In this document: one piece after another, positions 60,300-64,000 of the stretch
How the letters are laid out: every line of letters begins with the position of its first letter
Position numbering within the stretch: the first letter of the stretch is position 1
DNA from: Carettochelys insculpta
Taxonomy: Eukaryota; Chordata; Testudines; Carettochelyidae
Length of the DNA: 64,000 bases
Direction of reading: 5' to 3'
Assembly: GCF_033958435.1 (NCBI RefSeq)
Contig: NC_134142.1
Location: 102,932,501 to 102,996,500, forward strand
Notes under the pieces: generated by a model
What the model was told of the DNA's origin: nothing
Database searches by the model: none
The model's input: only the letters and a program-made list of their open reading frames with translations
Program-made: the position numbers and the translations under genes

Positions 60300-60583
60300 G
60301 GCTGTGGCCACACTAGCCCCTTGGAGGGGCTATGGTAACGTGGAACTTCAGGATATGCTAATGAGGTGCTGCCAGGAATAAGCAGTGCCTCATTAGCATA
60401 ATGGCAACTGTGTGTGCTTCGAAACTGCTGGTTTCGAAACGCAAGCCACCCGTGTGGCCGAGGGCCTTTTGAAAAGACCCCCTGATTTCAAAAGCCCCTT
60501 CTTCCCAAAACCAAATGGGAAGAAGGGGCTTTCAAAATCAGGGGGCCTCATTAGCATTTTCCAAAGTGCCATGTGGCGCAGCC
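60300..60583. mobile_element. PIF/Harbinger-type MITE, 'cattagcataatggca' subgroup
   Basis: Ends ggctgtggccacactag and atgtggcgcagcc, flanked by tat (60297-60299, 60584-60586). Inside, 'ttcaaaagccccttcttccc' and 'gggaagaaggggctttcaaa' form a perfect-looking hairpin at about 60486-60536. Related to 22667-22943 and 10738-10975. Confidence 0.75.
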
Positions 60584-60799
60584 TATAGGATCCAAACTTG
60601 TAGTTTTAGTTCCTGGATATCTAGTTATTTCAAAACGTGCAGTAAGGCTCACTAAAGCTTTTTCTACCCTTGAAGCTTTTGGTGTGCACATTCATTCATT
60701 TAGGGTGAATTAGTGCCCTCAGATGATTATAGATGTGATCAATTGTAAAAGTGTACAATCCTCTTTTAGAGTGTGACATGTTTGAAAGAAAACTCACCA

Positions 60800-61420
60800 T
60801 AAACCGGACCTGCCAATGGGGGAGGGCAAAAAGGGGACAAAAGGGGCCTGCAGCTACAGTTGCCACCACCAGTACTGTCTCAGTGGTGGTGGCCAGAGCT
60901 CCAGGCCTGTTTGGGGCTCTAAGTCACACTGCCCCCTTAGACCCATTTGTGCCCCTCCAATAGCTGCCAGCTCTCCCAAACTGGACAAGACACCATTTGT
61001 TGCACTTGTCTACAGTCCATGGCCCCTCACAGCCCCCAGGCTGGAGCTGCAACAAAGGGAAACTGCTAAGTCCCAGGCCAGCAGCAGTACCCAATATGGC
61101 CACCAAGCCTCCAGGGCCAGTGGCCTGGATTCTGAGTCTGATAGGGCCAGGAAGCTTTGGATCCCTCAGAGGCAGAGCTGGCAGGTGACAGGTCTCCAAG
61201 GGTCAACAGCTTACAAGGCCAATGCAGTCCTGGGTGGTGGCAAAGCCAGTGAGGCACCTGTTGGGATCCCTCAGGGGCTGCATGGAGGCCAAGACCTGGG
61301 ACTGGTGAAGGATCTGCAGTCAGGCTGGCCCTCAATGCAGGGAAGATGGGTTCAAACAGCTGGGTATGTTGCAGCACCTCCCTGCAACCCGGCTTCCCAT
61401 GCCTATAGGTGTCACCTCGA
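60800..61420. repeat. GC-rich interspersed repeat region
   Basis: The first part (60800-60960) matches the family at 900-1180, including 'gtggtggtggccagagctcc'. The rest is CA/GG-rich with long frames on both strands (one of 227 codons) but low-complexity composition and no recognised domain, so these frames are not called genes. Confidence 0.4.
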
Positions 61421-61621
61421 AAACACCATGTTTGAGATACAAATACATAATATTCATAACTTCATAAACAAAGATGACACAAATTTAAACAGTGCATAAT
61501 TCTTTACATGACATACTTTGTATAGAATGTATTCACATTTAATAAGTAGTTCTCCTTCATTTCATGTTTAAATTTCATCACACTTACAGCATCTCTAATT
61601 TTTATGCTCCTAGCTTTATAA

Positions 61622-62332
61622 AGCTACGTCTACACATGAAGCCTACATCGAAGTAGCTTATTTCGATGTAGCGACATTGAAATAGGCTATTTCGATGAAT
61701 AACGTCTACATGTCTTCCAGGGCTGGCAACGTCGACGTTCAACATCGACGTTGCGCAGCACCACATCGAAATAGGCGCTACGAGGGAACGTCTACATGCC
61801 AAAGTAGCATACATTGAAATAAGGGTGCCAGGCACAGCTGCAGACAGGATCACAGGGCGGACTCAACAGCAAGCCGCTCCCTTAAAGGGCCCCTCCCAGA
61901 CACAGTTGCACTAAACAACACAAGATCCACAGAGCCGACAACTGGTTGCAGACCCTGTGCATGCAGCATGGATCCCCAGCTGCAGCAGCAGCAGCCAGAA
62001 GCCCTGGGCTAAGGGCTGCTGCACACAGTGACCATAGAGCCCCACAGGGGCTGGAGAGAGAGCGTCTCTCAACCCCTCAGCTGATGGCCACCATGGCGGA
62101 CCTCGCTATTTCGATGTTGCGGGACGCGGATCGTCTACACGTGCCCTACTTCGACGTTCAACTTCGAAGTAGGGCGCTATTCCCATCCCCTCATGGGGTT
62201 AGCGGCTTTGACGTCTCACCGCCTAACGTCGATGTTAACGTCGAAATAGCGCCCAACACGTGTAGCCGTGACGGGCGCTATTTCGAAGTTAGTGCCGCTA
62301 CTTCGAAGTAGTGTGCACGTGTAGACACGGCT
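61622..62332. mobile_element. CpG-rich Harbinger-like element (0.71 kb)
   Basis: Ends agctacgtctacac and gtgtagacacggct, flanked by taa (61619-61621, 62333-62335). Both subterminal parts are dense in tttcgatgt, ttcgacgtt and acttcgaagta words; the middle (about 61850-62100) is unique with cag-rich 'gcagcagcagcagcc' and a 'gatggccaccatggcgg' stretch. The frame 61946-62311 shows no recognised domain. CpGs are better preserved than in other copies. Confidence 0.75.
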
Positions 62333-62335
62333 TAA

Positions 62336-62538
62336 ATGTCACACTGTGAAGAGGAATAACGACTAAAAGTAGAAGCGTGTTACTCATATGAGTAAACAAT
62401 GGTACTTCAAGTGGGTTCTTCCTTCACTCTTTTTAGAAAAGTGAGTAACTGTAACCGGATTACCTCCAAGTGGCTATCTGATTAGCAGATAAATCAAATA
62501 TATGGATCATGTAGTAATATATGCAGTAAAATTAAAGT
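62336..62538. other. Unassigned DNA
   Basis: Nothing recognised. Confidence 0.5.
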
Positions 62539-62546
62539 TATAGAAG

Positions 62547-62743
62547 GATAGTAACAGAAAGGTAGCCATGTTAGTCTGTACTCCAACAAAACAAAACAGC
62601 AATCATGTAGCACTTCGAAGACTAACAAAGTAATGTATTTGGTGATGAGCTTTCATGGGACAGACCCGCCGTCCCATGAAAGTTCATCACTGAATAAATC
62701 ATTTTGTTAGTCTTTAAAGTGATACATTTCTCCTGTTTTGTTT
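62547..62743. mobile_element. Penelope-like fold-back copy (short, two arms)
   Basis: Left arm 'aaaggtagccatgttagtct...gtgatgagctttcatgggac', right arm 'gtcccatgaaagttcatcac...cattttgttagtctttaaag'. Direct repeat tatagaag flanks it (62539-62546, 62744-62751). Same subfamily as 479-697 (tgatgagctt instead of gcataagctt). Confidence 0.72.
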
Positions 62744-62751
62744 TATAGAAG

Positions 62752-64000
62752 AATGCCATCCAAAGACTGTCTCTTGCAACTAAAGTTGTAATAAAAATGT
62801 GTAATTCCCAGAACACCCGTTCAGTTTAATTTTAATGCAGGTTGAGGCAGTCTAATTAATTCTAAATATGGAACACCCAGAAGGCTTTGTTCAATCATAC
62901 AATTTTTAAAGCAGTCTGGCAATGGTATTCATTTAGCTAATTTCATTAGTTAGAATCCAGAACACTGTGCATGACCATGAAATGACTACAATATCCTTTT
63001 CATTGCAGTAACAAATCAGAGAAGCCTGGGCTTTGAACTGCACACAGATACCTCTTATTTTTGTCCCCTAGGGATTCTTTTCATTGACAGGGCTAAAAAC
63101 AAAAACACAAAAAAAAAACCAAACAAAAACATGTATTTTGTTTTAAACCAAGTGAACGAACATTTCTCCAGTTCACCTCAATTGCACTTCCCTCACATCT
63201 GGACTGCTACACATTTTCAGGAGGCACAAAGAATCACAAGATCCCACCCAAACAACTGAAGTACTTTGTGGCTTTTCAATGAAATCAACGTTACACTTCA
63301 GCTGTTAGGTTTTTTTTCTGAAAATGGGAGCTATGCCGTTTCTCCCACTCATTGTGCTTGTCATCACCCACCTATGCTAATGAAGAAGAGAACCTGCAGC
63401 TTACCTAAGAGCATAGTTCTGCTGTTTGGAACAGATGTAGTGCTTTAACAAAAAATTAAACTTGTCTGCTTTGATAATGTAACTTCCCAGATGATTTGTA
63501 TTTCGTTGTTTTAATATCTTCCCTTGCGGTCTTTTAATCATCAGTTTGAACATCAGGGCCAATAGTTGCAGCGAGGATACTACTTCAGACACAAAAATGA
63601 GTTGCATTGCTCCCCATTTACTGAAAACATGTAGAAAACCCAGATGACATGGTATCTCAGACATTCTGCTGTCCCTGGGGTCTTTAAGTGCACAGACAAA
63701 GCCCCTCCATGAAAATACAGCAATTTGCTTCTACTTTCACACATTGCTATATATTGGTGCTGTATATTGACCTTTGTAGCTAGGAAAAGGACTAACATGA
63801 TAAAACTGCACTTTATGCTACAGTGTTGTTTTTAATAGGTCCATAATATTTGCCCAAAACCTAATGAGCTGAATGCAGGTCTTTCTACTACACTTTCTTT
63901 CATAGTCATAAGTTTTGCATTTATATTGCAAACACATGACTCAAATTTAAACTTCAATGAAATGCTGACATACATCACAAATCAAGATACAATCTTCCAC
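62752..64000. other. Unassigned AT-rich DNA
   Basis: No supported feature. Short A-rich tract at about 63100-63130. Confidence 0.5.

Larger units (their letters stand above)
33641..64000. other. 5' flank of TUB; repeat-rich DNA without recognised exons
   Basis: On the far side of the CpG island from the gene. Longer TUB isoforms in mammals begin further upstream, so exons of those could lie here, but none was recognised. Everything identified in this stretch is a mobile element, listed separately, or unassigned AT-rich sequence. Confidence 0.5.

Noticed and set aside
60816..61499. 227-codon plus-strand frame.
   Set aside because: Begins in a GC-rich interspersed repeat, overlaps long frames on the other strand and has no recognisable domain.

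Overview
This is a stretch of vertebrate nuclear DNA, most likely from a turtle (cryptodire). The evidence is the repeat content: tRNA-derived SINEs of the cryptodiran type (pol III A and B boxes, followed by a tail ending in a 'gacctc...ggtc..ttcc' CR1-like end), CR1 LINE 3' ends, and many short inverted-repeat transposons with ends close to ggctatgtctacac / gtgtagacatagcc and 3-bp target duplications (PIF/Harbinger type). There are also abundant Penelope-like element (PLE) fragments with a GIY-YIG endonuclease reading frame. Crocodilians share some of these families, so the assignment to turtle is an inference.

Only one host-gene segment can be supported. It is on the minus strand inside a CpG island at about 32.5-33.6 kb: a first coding exon reading MTSKLQADWIPY followed by a canonical GT splice donor. 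As I know the family, this matches the start of the short isoform of tubby (TUB: MTSK...DWIPYS). The exon ends after the first two bases of a serine-compatible codon, as expected. I could not find TUB exon 2 in the 32.9 kb to the left, so that side is read as (part of) intron 1. The right-hand 30 kb is read as 5' flank.

The rest is introns and intergenic DNA filled with old mobile elements. Main landmarks: PLE fold-back copies at 0.48, 9.6, 44.5 and 62.5 kb; PLE copies with coding remnants at 33.9-34.6 and 57.8-58.5 kb; a repeat cluster at 9.3-13.8 kb (PLE, hAT with a nested PLE, and three MITE/Harbinger copies); Harbinger-like elements at 7.7, 17.2, 22.7, 34.6, 43.9, 57.5-58.6, 60.3 and 61.6-62.3 kb; CR1-type LINE remnants at 4.1, 16.2-16.7, 52.2-53.3 and 56.8 kb; SINEs at 23.6 and 53.3 kb; hAT-like copies at 1.2, 10.2, 37.0, 45.1 and 46.4 kb; and two Tc1/mariner-like MITEs at 3.5 and 28.0 kb. 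Most of the longer open frames are chance frames or lie inside repeats and are not annotated as genes.

I found no operon, CRISPR array, rRNA or intact tRNA gene, and no evidence of a novel biological system. The most interesting points are the TUB promoter/exon and the history recorded by nested transposons with intact target-site duplications.
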